A DNA stretch of 64,000 nt from Aminipila butyrica (GCF_010669305.1 NZ_CP048649.1:744001-808000), one strand, 5' to 3'; counted from the stretch's first letter, positions 43,599-52,269 are shown. Numbers and translations are program-made. Notes: generated by a model from the sequence alone, not told the origin.

Positions 43599-44096
43599 AT
43601 GAAGAGTAGAGGATTTTATAATAGTGGTCAGTCTATCCAGTTTCTGTTTACCATGGTACTTCTATTTTCGTTGGTTATCAGTGCGGTCTTTACTATTTTG
43701 TTTGGAGCGCAGGTGTACCAGAATATTCAAGACCGAATGGATGAGAACTTCGGCGGGACGACGGCGTTATCTTATATATCGAACAAGGTGAAGCAGAGTG
43801 ACAAAGCGGGAATGATTTCTGTGGAAAATATAGAAGGAACACCAGTTTTAAAGCTCGTGGAGCAGTACGATTCGGGAGATTACAGCACCTTAATATATTG
43901 CCAAGATGGGCAGTTGAAAGAGTTATTTTCCAGTGAAGACAGTGGACTATCACTGGCGGATGGCATGGATATCATGAAACTGAAGGACCTGAATCTGGAG
44001 ATGGTCGGCGAACAGCTGCTGCGGATTGAGACCCAGGAGGTCGGCGGTGAGTACTTGCTGCTGTCCCTGCGGAGTCAGGAGGAGGCTTATGAGTAG
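43599..44096 (+). CDS. DUF4860-type prepilin-like membrane protein
   Basis: 165 residues from the ATG at 43599 (AGGAGAAG upstream). One N-terminal membrane span (LFTMVLLFSLVISAVFTILF) precedes a mainly beta extracytoplasmic domain (ALSYISNKVKQSDKAGMISV). The DUF4860 match is by recall of this pattern in clostridial pilus-like operons. It begins 9 nt after the previous stop and its end overlaps the next start by 8 nt. Confidence 0.65.
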   Translation: MKSRGFYNSGQSIQFLFTMVLLFSLVISAVFTILFGAQVYQNIQDRMDENFGGTTALSYISNKVKQSDKAGMISVENIEGTPVLKLVEQYDSGDYSTLIYCQDGQLKELFSSEDSGLSLADGMDIMKLKDLNLEMVGEQLLRIETQEVGGEYLLLSLRSQEEAYE

Positions 44097-44487
44097 GAAG
44101 CAATCTTCGGCGCAGCTATTCCTCATGGAATTTATTTGTGTAGCAGCCTTTTTTGCCCTTTGTGCGGCATTGTGCCTCAATGCCTTTGTTAAGGCTGACA
44201 ACATGAGCCGGGATGGGCGGGCCTTAAATCAGGCCCTGCTGACGGCACAGTCCATGGCGGAGACCATCAAGGGTATGGAAGATCCCAGCAGCTCGGCTAT
44301 AGCTCAGGCAGCGGAAGAAATCAGTACAGCAACGGCGGGACGGTTTATGGTAGGGGTTCAGGAACAGACAACGGATCAGCTGTTGGAGGCAGAGATTACG
44401 ATCTATGAGGGAGCAGATGAGAAACAAGAAGTATGTACACTTTCTGTAAGCCGATATTTATCAGGTGAGGTGCGACATGGAGAGTAA
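44089..44487 (+). CDS. Small single-span protein of the pilus-like operon (1)
   Basis: 132 residues from the ATG at 44089, which overlaps the previous gene by 8 nt (AGGAGG in the upstream coding sequence). One N-terminal span (LFLMEFICVAAFFALCAALCL) is followed by about 95 residues rich in Ala, Glu and Gln (AQSMAETIKGMEDPSSSAIA). The layout is that of a minor pseudopilin, but I recognise no family. Overlapping starts show tight translational coupling with its neighbours. Confidence 0.6.
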   Translation: MSRKQSSAQLFLMEFICVAAFFALCAALCLNAFVKADNMSRDGRALNQALLTAQSMAETIKGMEDPSSSAIAQAAEEISTATAGRFMVGVQEQTTDQLLEAEITIYEGADEKQEVCTLSVSRYLSGEVRHGE

Positions 44488-44974
44488 AAAAGACAACAAA
44501 CAGAGAATTCAGATTGGAGTTAGTTCTCTGGTGCTGATTTTCACCGTGTTGTGCCTAGTGGTGTTCGCTACCTTATCTTTAGCCAGCGCTAAAGCAGACT
44601 ATCGGTTGGCGGAAAAGAACGAGCAGAGTGTTCAGGCTTATTATAAGGTCGATGGGGAAGGGGAGAAGCTTAAGCGGCAGGTAGACAGGAAGCTGGAGGA
44701 GCTGGCACAGCAGGCGGGCAGTTCCGCACAGTTTCAGGAGTTGGTGAAGGAGTCCTTTCCGGAAGCCTTTGACCAAGAAACCGATTGCATCAATTATGCA
44801 CTAGATACGGATACGGAGCAGTTTCTGTCCATTCAGTTGCAGCTGAAAAGTTTTGAGGAGATCGGTACCGGCGGAGAAAACTTTATTGTAAGGTCCTGGA
44901 ATATCCAGAATAAAGTGGATTACCAGATAGATGACAGCATGCCGGTATGGGATGGCGGCGATATCTTTGAATAA
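44477..44974 (+). CDS. Small single-span protein of the pilus-like operon (2)
   Basis: 165 residues from the ATG at 44477 (AGGTGAGG upstream), overlapping the preceding gene by 11 nt. A short basic start is followed by one hydrophobic span (VSSLVLIFTVLCLVVFATLSL), then a helical stretch (KLKRQVDRKLEELAQQAG) and a soluble end with WDGGDIFE. Again pseudopilin-like in layout without a processing site. Function inferred only from context. Confidence 0.6.
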   Translation: MESKKDNKQRIQIGVSSLVLIFTVLCLVVFATLSLASAKADYRLAEKNEQSVQAYYKVDGEGEKLKRQVDRKLEELAQQAGSSAQFQELVKESFPEAFDQETDCINYALDTDTEQFLSIQLQLKSFEEIGTGGENFIVRSWNIQNKVDYQIDDSMPVWDGGDIFE

Positions 44975-44997
44975 ATACAATGGACGGAGAAAAGGAA

Positions 44998-46065
44998 ATG
45001 AAGGCATTAAAAGTATTAAATATAGCGGTGGAACAGAATGCGTCGGATATTTTTTTAATTCCTGGGGTAGGTTTCACTTTAAAAATTAACGGAAAAATTT
45101 CTCCCTATGAGGAGAAAAAGCTGCTGCCAGAGGAATTGGCCAGCATCATAGAGGAAATTTATGAACTAGCTGGGAATCGGTCTATGGATAAGATTAACCA
45201 GTTGGGAGATGATGACTTTTCCTTTTCCGTGAAGGGCCTCTCCCGCTTTAGAACCAGTGTCTTTAAGCAACGAGGCTCTCTGGCGGCAGTAATCCGGGTG
45301 GTAAACTTTGATTTACCGGATTTCCGGGAGCTGCATATACCAGAGACCGTTATCGATATTGCCAACATGAAAAAAGGTTTGGTCCTGGTTACAGGGTCAG
45401 CCGGAAGTGGCAAGAGCACCACGCTGGCCTGTATCATTGATCGAATTAATAAAACACGAGATGTTCATGTGATTACGCTGGAGGACCCGATTGAGTACCT
45501 TCACCGACATCAGAAAAGTATCGTCACTCAGCGAGAGATTACCACGGATACGGTAGGGTATGTATCTGCTCTTCGAGCGGCACTACGTCAGGCCCCTGAC
45601 GTAATTCTGCTGGGGGAACTGCGGGATTATGAGACCATTCGTACAGCTATGACAGCCGCAGAGACCGGGCACCTAGTTATCTCCACCTTGCACACCACTG
45701 GAGCAGCCAACACGGTGGATCGAATCATCGATGCTTTTCCGGAAAATCAGCAGAGTCAGATTCGAATTCAGCTGGCCATGGTACTCCAAGCGGTGGTATC
45801 TCAACAGCTTCTTCCAGCAGTGGACGAGAGTACGCTGCCGGCTTTTGAAATCATGTTCCTAAACAATGCTATTCGCAATATGATACGGGAGCGAAAAAAT
45901 CATCAGATTGATTCGGTCATCGCTGCCGGTCAGGAGGAGGGCATGATTTCTATGGACAACAGCCTGATGAATTTGTACAGGGCTGGTGCCATCACCAAAG
46001 ATATAGCGCTGAACTATAGTACCAATCGTGAATTTTTTGAAAAGCGCTTAGAAAGAAACCAATAA
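44998..46065 (+). CDS. pilT: PilT-type twitching/retraction ATPase
   Basis: 355 residues from the ATG at 44998 (GAGAAAAGGAA upstream); an ATG six codons earlier has no ribosome binding site. The N-terminus NIAVEQNASDIFLIPG is PilT-like. Walker A is TGSAGSGKST, the Asp box is LEDPIE, Walker B is VILLGELRDYET and the His box is STLHTTGAANTVDRIID. These sequences fit PilT better than the PilB extension ATPase. It is the only pilus ATPase in this window and ends the operon that begins with pilC. Confidence 0.9.
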   Translation: MKALKVLNIAVEQNASDIFLIPGVGFTLKINGKISPYEEKKLLPEELASIIEEIYELAGNRSMDKINQLGDDDFSFSVKGLSRFRTSVFKQRGSLAAVIRVVNFDLPDFRELHIPETVIDIANMKKGLVLVTGSAGSGKSTTLACIIDRINKTRDVHVITLEDPIEYLHRHQKSIVTQREITTDTVGYVSALRAALRQAPDVILLGELRDYETIRTAMTAAETGHLVISTLHTTGAANTVDRIIDAFPENQQSQIRIQLAMVLQAVVSQQLLPAVDESTLPAFEIMFLNNAIRNMIRERKNHQIDSVIAAGQEEGMISMDNSLMNLYRAGAITKDIALNYSTNREFFEKRLERNQ

Positions 46066-46105
46066 GATGTTTATTTTCTGACGCACCGGTGCATAATAAA
46101 CTTGT

Positions 46106-46171
46106 AAAGAAAGAAGCTATTAAAATAGTATGTTTTGTCCCCCTTTAGCATCGAAGACAGCTTCTTTCTTT
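46106..46171 (+). other. Long inverted repeat after pilT
   Basis: AAAGAAAGAAGCT (46106-46118) and AGCTTCTTTCTTT (46159-46171) form a perfect 13-bp stem with a 40-nt loop. The AT-rich tail TATTGTTTGC gives at best a weak terminator. A 10-bp palindrome GCACCGGTGC lies just before, at 46083-46092. Confidence 0.5.
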
Positions 46172-46193
46172 ATTGTTTGCAAAGGGTGACATA

Positions 46194-46218
46194 CAGACCC
46201 AAAAGGTCTGTTTTTTTT
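46194..46218 (+). terminator. Rho-independent terminator downstream of pilT
   Basis: CAGACC pairs with GGTCTG over a CAAAA loop, followed by eight T. Confidence 0.8.
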
Positions 46219-46311
46219 GTAAAATCCCAATTTTTTATAACTCTTTTGTGGTTTTAGCATAAATTGGAAAAACTTGTTTGCGGATAACTTTCTGAGATGA
46301 AATTATTTTTC

Positions 46312-46339
46312 TTGTAAAATAAAATAATGATGGTATAAT
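46312..46339 (+). promoter_or_regulatory. Sigma-A-type promoter for murA
   Basis: TTGTAA (46312-46317) and TATAAT (46334-46339) with a 16-bp spacer, giving a leader of about 120 nt. The 402-bp gap between pilT and murA holds no gene beyond the listed hairpins. Confidence 0.6.
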
Positions 46340-46467
46340 ATTTAAAGTGCGCTGAAGGAAACTTTTTGCATAAAAAATAGAGGCGCACCACTGAAAAAAG
46401 ACTATTGAATTACAGCAGAAAATAATGACGAGAAGGATACATAATATAGACTGTTTTGGAGGGAAAG

Positions 46468-47730
46468 TTGGCTAAATATTTAATTCAGAAAAGTGGGCCC
46501 CTTAGAGGAGAAGTGACGATAAGCGGCTCGAAGAATGCCGTTCTTCCTATTATGGCGGCGACTGTTTTAACAGGCGAATCCTGTGAGCTGACAGAAGTTC
46601 CGGCACTTCGGGACGTAGACGTGATGTGCAGGCTGCTCAGAAGCCTGGGCGCAGAGGTAAAAGAAGAGTACAAAGACAACATGCTTACCATAGAAGCCAG
46701 AGAGGTAACCACCTGTGAGGCACCTTATGAGCTGGTAAAAAAGATGAGGGCATCCATCTTAGTCATGGGGCCTCTTTTAGCTAGGACGGGAAGGGCTCGA
46801 ATTGCGCTGCCAGGCGGCTGTGCTATCGGAGCTCGGCCTATTGATTTGCACTTGAAAGGCTTCCAGGCACTGGGAGCGACGATTAAAGAAGGCCACGGCT
46901 ATGTAGAAGCGGTGGCAGAGCGACTGGTAGGGAATAATGTCTATCTGGACTTTCCCAGCGTAGGAGCGACAGAAAACATTATGATGGCCGCTGTGCTGGC
47001 GGAAGGAACCACCATTTTAGAAAATGTAGCAGAAGAACCAGAGATTGTAGATTTGGCTAATTTCCTGAATCGCATGGGAGCCAGAATCAAGGGAGCTGGT
47101 ACGGATACCATTAAGATTGAGGGGGTAGCTGCCCTTCACGGAGCGAAGCACTCTGTTATTCCAGACCGGATTGAAACGGGGACCTTCATGGTGGCGGCAG
47201 CCATCACCAGAGGGTGTGTGCTGCTGAGAAATGTGGTTCCGGATCACGTGAAGCCGGTGATTGCCAAATTAAAGGAATGTGGCGCCGCGGTAGAGATTAC
47301 AGATGAAGGAATGATTGTGCGGGGAGATGTAGGGCCGCTGATATCTACGGATATTAAAACCTTGCCTTATCCAGGCTTTCCTACAGATATGCAGTCTCAA
47401 TTTATGTCTTTGCTGGCCACGGCAAAAGGTTCCAGCATTGTTATCGAAACCGTGTTTGAAAACCGCTATATGAATGTAGGGGAATTAAACCGTATGGGTG
47501 CCAACATTAAAATTGAAGGCCGAAGTGCTGTTATCCAAGGAGAGAAGGTTCTTCAGGGGGCACAGGTGATTTCCACCGACTTACGAGCGGGAGCGGCCTT
47601 AGTGCTGGCTGGATTGACGGCAGAAGGAACGACGGAGATTTCTGAGATTTACCATATCGAACGAGGCTATGAGAAGTTTGTAGAGAAGTTCCGGGCGTTG
47701 GGAGCCACCATTATTCGGGTGGAAGAGTGA
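46468..47730 (+). CDS. murA: UDP-N-acetylglucosamine 1-carboxyvinyltransferase
   Basis: 420 residues from a TTG at 46468. GGAGGGA lies just upstream and protein similarity begins at AKYLIQKSGPLRGEV; the TTG four codons earlier overlaps that site. MurA transfers enolpyruvate from PEP to UDP-GlcNAc, the first committed step of peptidoglycan synthesis. The active-site Cys118 in PGGCAIGARPIDLHL is the residue that fosfomycin alkylates. SKNAVLPIMAA and FPTDMQSQ are other signatures. A terminator follows. spoIID lies next to it, as in Bacillus, but in convergent orientation. Confidence 0.96.
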   Translation: MAKYLIQKSGPLRGEVTISGSKNAVLPIMAATVLTGESCELTEVPALRDVDVMCRLLRSLGAEVKEEYKDNMLTIEAREVTTCEAPYELVKKMRASILVMGPLLARTGRARIALPGGCAIGARPIDLHLKGFQALGATIKEGHGYVEAVAERLVGNNVYLDFPSVGATENIMMAAVLAEGTTILENVAEEPEIVDLANFLNRMGARIKGAGTDTIKIEGVAALHGAKHSVIPDRIETGTFMVAAAITRGCVLLRNVVPDHVKPVIAKLKECGAAVEITDEGMIVRGDVGPLISTDIKTLPYPGFPTDMQSQFMSLLATAKGSSIVIETVFENRYMNVGELNRMGANIKIEGRSAVIQGEKVLQGAQVISTDLRAGAALVLAGLTAEGTTEISEIYHIERGYEKFVEKFRALGATIIRVEE

Positions 47731-47801
47731 ACAGAAAAGCAAGCAAGACAATCTAAGCTTTGTATAAAATTAAAAAGTTAATAGAAGATATGAAAAAATA
47801 G

Positions 47802-47840
47802 AAAAGGACAAAGGCTAATAAAAGGGCCTTTGTCCTTTTT
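47802..47840 (+). terminator. Rho-independent terminator between murA and spoIID
   Basis: AAAAGGACAAAGGC pairs perfectly with GCCTTTGTCCTTTT across a 10-nt loop, followed by TTTTT in the plus direction; A-rich upstream sequence would also give a T tract on the minus strand. Confidence 0.85.
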
Positions 47841-47913
47841 GTGATGTGTTACGCCAATATAGAAAGAAGCAGGTTGTCAGACCCGAAAGCTGACTTGTCA
47901 GAAGTGAGGTCAA

Positions 47914-48918
47914 TCAGTAGATCTTAACACCAGTGTAGTAATGAGACAGAATCTCTTTGTAATTGGAACCCCGTTCAGCCATGCCGTTGGCTCCGTACTG
48001 ACTCATACCCACTCCGTGGCCAAAGCCGTTGCTGACAATCGTAATCGTGTCTCCACTGATAGACGCTTGAAAGTCGGCTGAGGATAGGCCCAGGGCATCT
48101 CGAACTTCCCGGCCCTTATAGGTGGAACTGTTAATCTGTATATCTTCCACCCGTCCGCCGGAGCTTTTAGAGACAATCGATAAAGAGGTCAGCGGCAGAG
48201 ACAATTTGCGGTCCGGGTATTTCAGGTTCATGAGATAAGCCAAATCCTCACTGGAAAAATACTTTGTTTCCTGTTGATGGGTGGCGCCTTCTTCATAGGG
48301 ACTGTCTACACTTCTCAGGTAGGGCACAGCGGAAGCGAAGACATCTTCTGAGTTTTCGGTATGGCCGCCGCTAGAGGAGTGAAATAAGGCTTGCTCCGCC
48401 AGTTGACCATTGTAATACATCAGTTGTCCCTGGGTAGCATCGACCGCATCGCAGATTTTTTGCCAGCTTTCCGCCATCCACTGATCCCCTTTTAGAGCGG
48501 CCAGGTCGTAGACGCTGCGATATACCTGACAGTGGGTGTCATCGCAAAGGGGCGCATCCGGATGGGCAGGTGGATTGCCACCGTCGCCTGAACGGACGAT
48601 TTTAGACAGGGAATAGGTTCGGGCGGCCACTGCCTGAGCTTTCAATGCTTCCGGTTCAAATGTGGCAGGCATTTCTCCGGCCACTACCCCTTTTACATAA
48701 TCCTCAAAAGGCACCACTTCTGTGACCCCGTAGGTATGACGATAGACTCGTATGGTTTCCGGAGTCTGGAGCCGGTCTCCGGTTATCTTCGGTACCGAAG
48801 GAAGGTCGGGCAGCTGATGAAACAAGCCGTGTACACCCAACAGGCCAGCAGGCAGAATAAGGAAGACAAATACCTCCGCTGCCAGTATAAATAAGATGAT
48901 TTTTTTCGTCATTCGCAT
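47914..48918 (-). CDS. spoIID: Stage II sporulation protein D
   Basis: 334 residues. An N-terminal membrane anchor (IILFILAAEVFVFLILPAGLL) is followed by the SpoIID lytic transglycosylase domain: catalytic Glu82 in VAGEMPATFEPEALKAQ, then QAVAARTYSLS. The zinc/active-site elements CDDTHCQVY and SSSGGHTEN and the ending GFGHGVGMSQYGANGMA are all intact. SpoIID works with SpoIIM and SpoIIP in the mother cell to thin septal peptidoglycan during engulfment. AGAGAGGA precedes the ATG. I could not recognise a sigma-E promoter. Confidence 0.95.
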   Translation of the reverse strand: MRMTKKIILFILAAEVFVFLILPAGLLGVHGLFHQLPDLPSVPKITGDRLQTPETIRVYRHTYGVTEVVPFEDYVKGVVAGEMPATFEPEALKAQAVAARTYSLSKIVRSGDGGNPPAHPDAPLCDDTHCQVYRSVYDLAALKGDQWMAESWQKICDAVDATQGQLMYYNGQLAEQALFHSSSGGHTENSEDVFASAVPYLRSVDSPYEEGATHQQETKYFSSEDLAYLMNLKYPDRKLSLPLTSLSIVSKSSGGRVEDIQINSSTYKGREVRDALGLSSADFQASISGDTITIVSNGFGHGVGMSQYGANGMAERGSNYKEILSHYYTGVKIY

Positions 48919-48991
48919 AGTAAATCCTCTCTGTTTGGTTTATTATATTAAGGAGAAGGACAAAGTATGCCAGACAAAAAGGAGTCAGACC

Positions 48992-49834
48992 ATGAGAGAA
49001 ATTGATGTTTGCCAGATTACAAAAGCTGTTCGGGAGATGGCCGTTTCCACCAACCACCGGTTGAGTGGAGATGTGTGCCAACGAATCCAGGAATATAGCC
49101 AGAAGGAGCAGTGGCCAGTAGCCCGGGAAATTTTAAAAAATATTCAAGAAAATATGGATATCGCCCAAGAAGGGGTGTTCCCCTTATGCCAGGATACCGG
49201 TATGGCTTGTGTGTTCCTAGAGGTAGGACAAGAGGTTCATTTTATAGGAGGCAGCTTGGAGGAGGCCGTTCATCAAGGAGTACGAGAAGGCTATACAGAA
49301 GGCTATTTGCGTAAATCTGTGGTCAAAGATCCGGTTCGTCGGGGAAATACCGGTGACAATACGCCAGCCCATATTCATTATGAGATTGTGCCGGGAGATC
49401 GGGTAAAAGTGACTTTTGCACCTAAAGGATTTGGCTCGGAAAATATGAGTCAGATTAAAATGTTTCCGCCTGCTGCCGGGGAGAAGGGGGTCAAGGACTT
49501 CGTGGTGCAAGTGGTAAAGGATGCAGGGGCTAACCCCTGTCCGCCTATTGTGGTAGGCGTGGGCATCGGCGGAACCTTTGACAGGGCGGCTCTGATGGCA
49601 AAACAGGCACTTTTGATTCCTTTTGATCGAAGCCATCCAGACCCTTATTACAGGGAAATGGAGGAGGAGTTGCTGCGGCGGATTAATGAGCTGGGCATCG
49701 GCCCTCAGGGCCTGGGAGGGGTTACCACTGCGCTGGCAGTGAAAATTAAGACATTCCCTACCCATATAGCAGGAATGCCAGTAGCGGTCAATATTAACTG
49801 CCATGTTTCCAGACATGAAGAGCGAGTGTTATAG
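48992..49834 (+). CDS. fumA: Class I fumarate hydratase, alpha subunit
   Basis: 280 residues from the ATG at 48992 (AAAAAGGAG upstream); an upstream in-frame start at 48896 overlaps the spoIID start region and lacks a site. The [4Fe-4S] ligand region is seen in FPLCQDTGMACVFLEVG, and CPPIVVGVGIGGTFD and ANINCH-like VNINCHVSRHEE follow. With the beta subunit 11 nt downstream it reversibly hydrates fumarate to malate, and could instead act on tartrate. The two-subunit form is common in anaerobes. Confidence 0.93.
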   Translation: MREIDVCQITKAVREMAVSTNHRLSGDVCQRIQEYSQKEQWPVAREILKNIQENMDIAQEGVFPLCQDTGMACVFLEVGQEVHFIGGSLEEAVHQGVREGYTEGYLRKSVVKDPVRRGNTGDNTPAHIHYEIVPGDRVKVTFAPKGFGSENMSQIKMFPPAAGEKGVKDFVVQVVKDAGANPCPPIVVGVGIGGTFDRAALMAKQALLIPFDRSHPDPYYREMEEELLRRINELGIGPQGLGGVTTALAVKIKTFPTHIAGMPVAVNINCHVSRHEERVL

Positions 49835-49845
49835 GAGGTAGAGAT

Positions 49846-50418
49846 ATGAATGAGCGGGAAGAAAGCGTGAGACGGCTAGTGTATCCTTTTGACAAGGAAA
49901 AGCTGAGCCTGCTTAGAGCTGGAGACAGTGTGTTGATAACAGGAACCATTTATACGGCCAGAGATGCAGCTCACAAGCGTCTGACAGAAATGCTGGACAG
50001 GGGAGAGACCCTGCCCTTTTCTTTGCCGGGTTCCATCATCTATTATGTGGGGCCTACACCGGAAAAGCCAGGGCAGGTTATTGGAGCCGCAGGACCTACG
50101 ACCAGCTATCGGATGGATTCCTTTGCGCCTCGGTTTCTGGACCTGGGGCAGGCAGCTATGATTGGCAAGGGACAGCGGTCAGCAGAAGTGGCGGCAGCGG
50201 TAGTCCGAAATGGGGCCGTCTATTTTGCAGCTATTGGCGGGGCCGGAGCGTTGATTGCTAAAAGCATTGCCGCAGCTAAGGTCATTGCCTTTGAGGACCT
50301 TGGTGCGGAGGCAGTGCGTCAATTAGAAGTCGTAGACTTCCCAGCAGTAGTGGTGCTGGATAGTATCGGAAACAATTTGTATGAAAGTGGTCCAGCCAGC
50401 TACTTGCAGCAGGCTTGA
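49846..50418 (+). CDS. fumB: Class I fumarate hydratase, beta subunit
   Basis: 190 residues. Family features are GDSVLITGTIYTARDAAHKR at the N-terminus, YYVGPTPEKPGQVIGAAGPT and SYRMDSFAPR, and AIGGAGALIAKSI. This domain supplies the substrate-binding half that pairs with the iron-sulfur alpha subunit. TAGGAGGTAGAG precedes the ATG. The pair ends at the hairpin 50429-50452. Confidence 0.93.
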   Translation: MNEREESVRRLVYPFDKEKLSLLRAGDSVLITGTIYTARDAAHKRLTEMLDRGETLPFSLPGSIIYYVGPTPEKPGQVIGAAGPTTSYRMDSFAPRFLDLGQAAMIGKGQRSAEVAAAVVRNGAVYFAAIGGAGALIAKSIAAAKVIAFEDLGAEAVRQLEVVDFPAVVVLDSIGNNLYESGPASYLQQA

Positions 50419-50428
50419 AGAGGAGAAA

Positions 50429-50452
50429 AGCAGGCCAAGAGTTTGGCCTGCT
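50429..50452. terminator. Terminator between fumB and the EAL-HDOD gene
   Basis: AGCAGGCCAA pairs perfectly with TTGGCCTGCT over 4 nt. The minus-strand tail is TTTTCTCC, stronger than the plus-strand one, so it mainly serves the EAL-HDOD gene. Confidence 0.7.
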
Positions 50453-50488
50453 TATGCAAGTGATTTTAATGAGTTTGACCATTTTTCG

Positions 50489-51706
50489 TTATTTGGTGGA
50501 TAGTAGGATTTCGGAAGCCCAGTCCAGGGCTTTCATATAGATGGAAACCATATTTAGAGAGTGCAGTCTCAGTGTTTGACGAGTATTTTCTACTTCGTGC
50601 CAGTTACCCTTTTCGTAGGCTAGAATCAGTTTAAGAGGAAGACCTAGGGCGTTTTTTTGATGAAGGATTGCTTCTTTGGATTCCTGAGACAACGGTAGTT
50701 CATCCAAGGCTTTGACGATGGGTTTGTCCGTGAGCACATCCAGCATAGAGAAAAGGCCTACTAGGAAACATTCTGATGAACGGTTGGCCAAGCCTACACT
50801 GGTTGACAAAAGTTCCATCATCTTGGCTCGCTGGAGTGACACAGATACTAAGTCACTGTTCTGGCTACTGGAGATGTAGCGGAGCAGAATCATATACATA
50901 CAGTTGCGGATGTTTCCAAAACCTAAGCGGACCAAGGCCCGGTTGATGGTGCTGATCTGTTCCATACTGCCATACATGGGTGAATTTGCGTATTTAAATA
51001 ATTTATAGGTCAAGGCGATGTCTTGTTCAAAAAGAACGGTCAGAGCTCTGTAATCAGGATTTTTAGCATCCAACATTTTAATAATAGTGAAGAGGTTGGT
51101 ACTAATCGTGCTCATGTCTTTATATTTGAAGACAGAGGGCTTAGCAAAGTAATAGCCTTGAAAGTAGTCATAATTTAAGGCTTTTGCTCGGTTAAAGGCC
51201 GAAGAGGTCTCCACCTTTTCTGCTAAAAATTTAAGTCCTGGCCGCTTATATCTTTTGATAATCTGCTGCTGTTCCTCCCTGGTGGTTAACAGGAAATCAA
51301 CTTTGATGATGTCAACTAAATCGATAATTTCTTTATAAGGGTAATCAGCAATAAAATCATCCAGGGCTAAAGTGTAGCCTTTTTCCTTTAGCTCCCGCAG
51401 TCGTTGGATGAAAGCTTCATCTGGGACGATGTCCTCTAGAATTTCCACAATCATGTATTTGGGAGAAAAGAGCAGCGGTGTACCGTCATTTATTAAGTTT
51501 TTGGTGAAGTTAATAAAGGCCAGCTTCCCCTCTACCAATTGCTCAAAAGAGGCCACCAGGATGCTGCCCATGAGGACAGAATTGGTGGCGGCATCTGCGT
51601 CGCTGATATTGGCTGTCAGAGTTTTCGGATCTCGGTATAAAAGCTCATAAGCGATGACATCCTTCATCTGATTAAAGATTGGTTGTCTGGCAATATATAT
51701 GTGCAT
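50489..51706 (-). CDS. EAL-HDOD domain protein (YuxH-like)
   Basis: 405 residues from the ATG at 51706 (GAGGA 6 nt upstream); the longer frame to 51790 is not supported. The N-terminal 200 residues are an EAL-type domain starting with IARQPIFNQMKDVIAYELLYR, in which the core motif reads ELLYR; LALDDFIADYP and KFLAEKVET follow. The C-terminal half is a HDOD domain (LTYKLFKYANSPMYG, INRALVRLGFGNIRNCMYMI). Members take part in c-di-GMP-linked signalling or motility control. Catalytic competence of the EAL part is uncertain. Confidence 0.88.
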   Translation of the reverse strand: MHIYIARQPIFNQMKDVIAYELLYRDPKTLTANISDADAATNSVLMGSILVASFEQLVEGKLAFINFTKNLINDGTPLLFSPKYMIVEILEDIVPDEAFIQRLRELKEKGYTLALDDFIADYPYKEIIDLVDIIKVDFLLTTREEQQQIIKRYKRPGLKFLAEKVETSSAFNRAKALNYDYFQGYYFAKPSVFKYKDMSTISTNLFTIIKMLDAKNPDYRALTVLFEQDIALTYKLFKYANSPMYGSMEQISTINRALVRLGFGNIRNCMYMILLRYISSSQNSDLVSVSLQRAKMMELLSTSVGLANRSSECFLVGLFSMLDVLTDKPIVKALDELPLSQESKEAILHQKNALGLPLKLILAYEKGNWHEVENTRQTLRLHSLNMVSIYMKALDWASEILLSTK

Positions 51707-51866
51707 AAAATCCTCGTTTCTGAAAGAACTTTTTCGTGTCGACTTTTCAGATTTATTATAAGATTCTTTTATTATAGCATCTTTTAGCAAGGAAATTAAA
51801 GAGGCAATTTGTCTATAAAACGAATAATTTGTCTCTTATTTTACGAATAAAAATGGCGAAAATATA

Positions 51867-51895
51867 TTGACAAGGCAAGTTAGCCATGGTAAACT
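51867..51895 (+). promoter_or_regulatory. feo promoter with embedded operator
   Basis: TTGACA (51867-51872) and TAAACT (51890-51895) with a 17-bp spacer. Operator element 1 fills most of the spacer and the -10 region. Confidence 0.6.
51879..51894. promoter_or_regulatory. Candidate iron-type operator, element 1
   Basis: GTTAGCCATGGTAAAC, a 16-bp near-palindrome of the form GTTAGC-N4-GCTAAC, lies between the -35 and -10 boxes of the feo promoter. The half-site resembles DtxR-family operators. Confidence 0.5.
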
Positions 51896-51910
51896 CAAGA
51901 AAGATAAGAA

Positions 51911-51926
51911 GTTAGTTCGAGCTAAC
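51911..51926. promoter_or_regulatory. Candidate iron-type operator, element 2
   Basis: GTTAGTTCGAGCTAAC. Flanking AA and TT extend the pairing, and six T follow, so it could also act as a hairpin in the feo leader RNA. Confidence 0.5.
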
Positions 51927-51944
51927 TTTTTTAAAAGATCTAAG

Positions 51945-51960
51945 GTTAGCGAAAGCTTAC
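51945..51960. promoter_or_regulatory. Candidate iron-type operator, element 3
   Basis: GTTAGCGAAAGCTTAC, one mismatch from symmetric, followed by five T. It lies 51 bp before feoA. Confidence 0.4.
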
Positions 51961-52011
51961 TTTTTAATAAAGATTACAAAAGGCCGAAAGACCATGGAAG
52001 GAGGGAATAGC

Positions 52012-52224
52012 ATGCCATTAACAATGACGACACCTGGGACACAGGTTACTGTATCCACCATTAAAGGAAGGGACAACACCAAGCGGTTCCTCGAAAACTT
52101 AGGGTTTGTAGAAGGGACGTCCGTCATGGTTATCTCCGAGCTGGGAGGCAATGTCATCGTCAATGTGAAAGAAGCTAGAGTAGCCATCAGCAAGGCCATG
52201 GCATCGAGAATATTCATTCACTAG
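52012..52224 (+). CDS. feoA: FeoA-type ferrous iron transport protein (first copy)
   Basis: 70 residues from the ATG at 52012 (GAAGGAGGGAA upstream). The single SH3-like FeoA domain is seen in STIKGRDNTKRFLENLGF, then EGTSVMVISELGGNVIVNV and RVAISKAMASRIF. FeoA is a small cytosolic partner of FeoB. This is the first gene of the feo operon, downstream of the three operator-like elements. It differs clearly from the second FeoA. Confidence 0.92.
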   Translation: MPLTMTTPGTQVTVSTIKGRDNTKRFLENLGFVEGTSVMVISELGGNVIVNVKEARVAISKAMASRIFIH

Positions 52225-52269
52225 AAACATGGAAGCGGCTTTTCTGCTTTCAGGCAAAACGGAGGGAAC

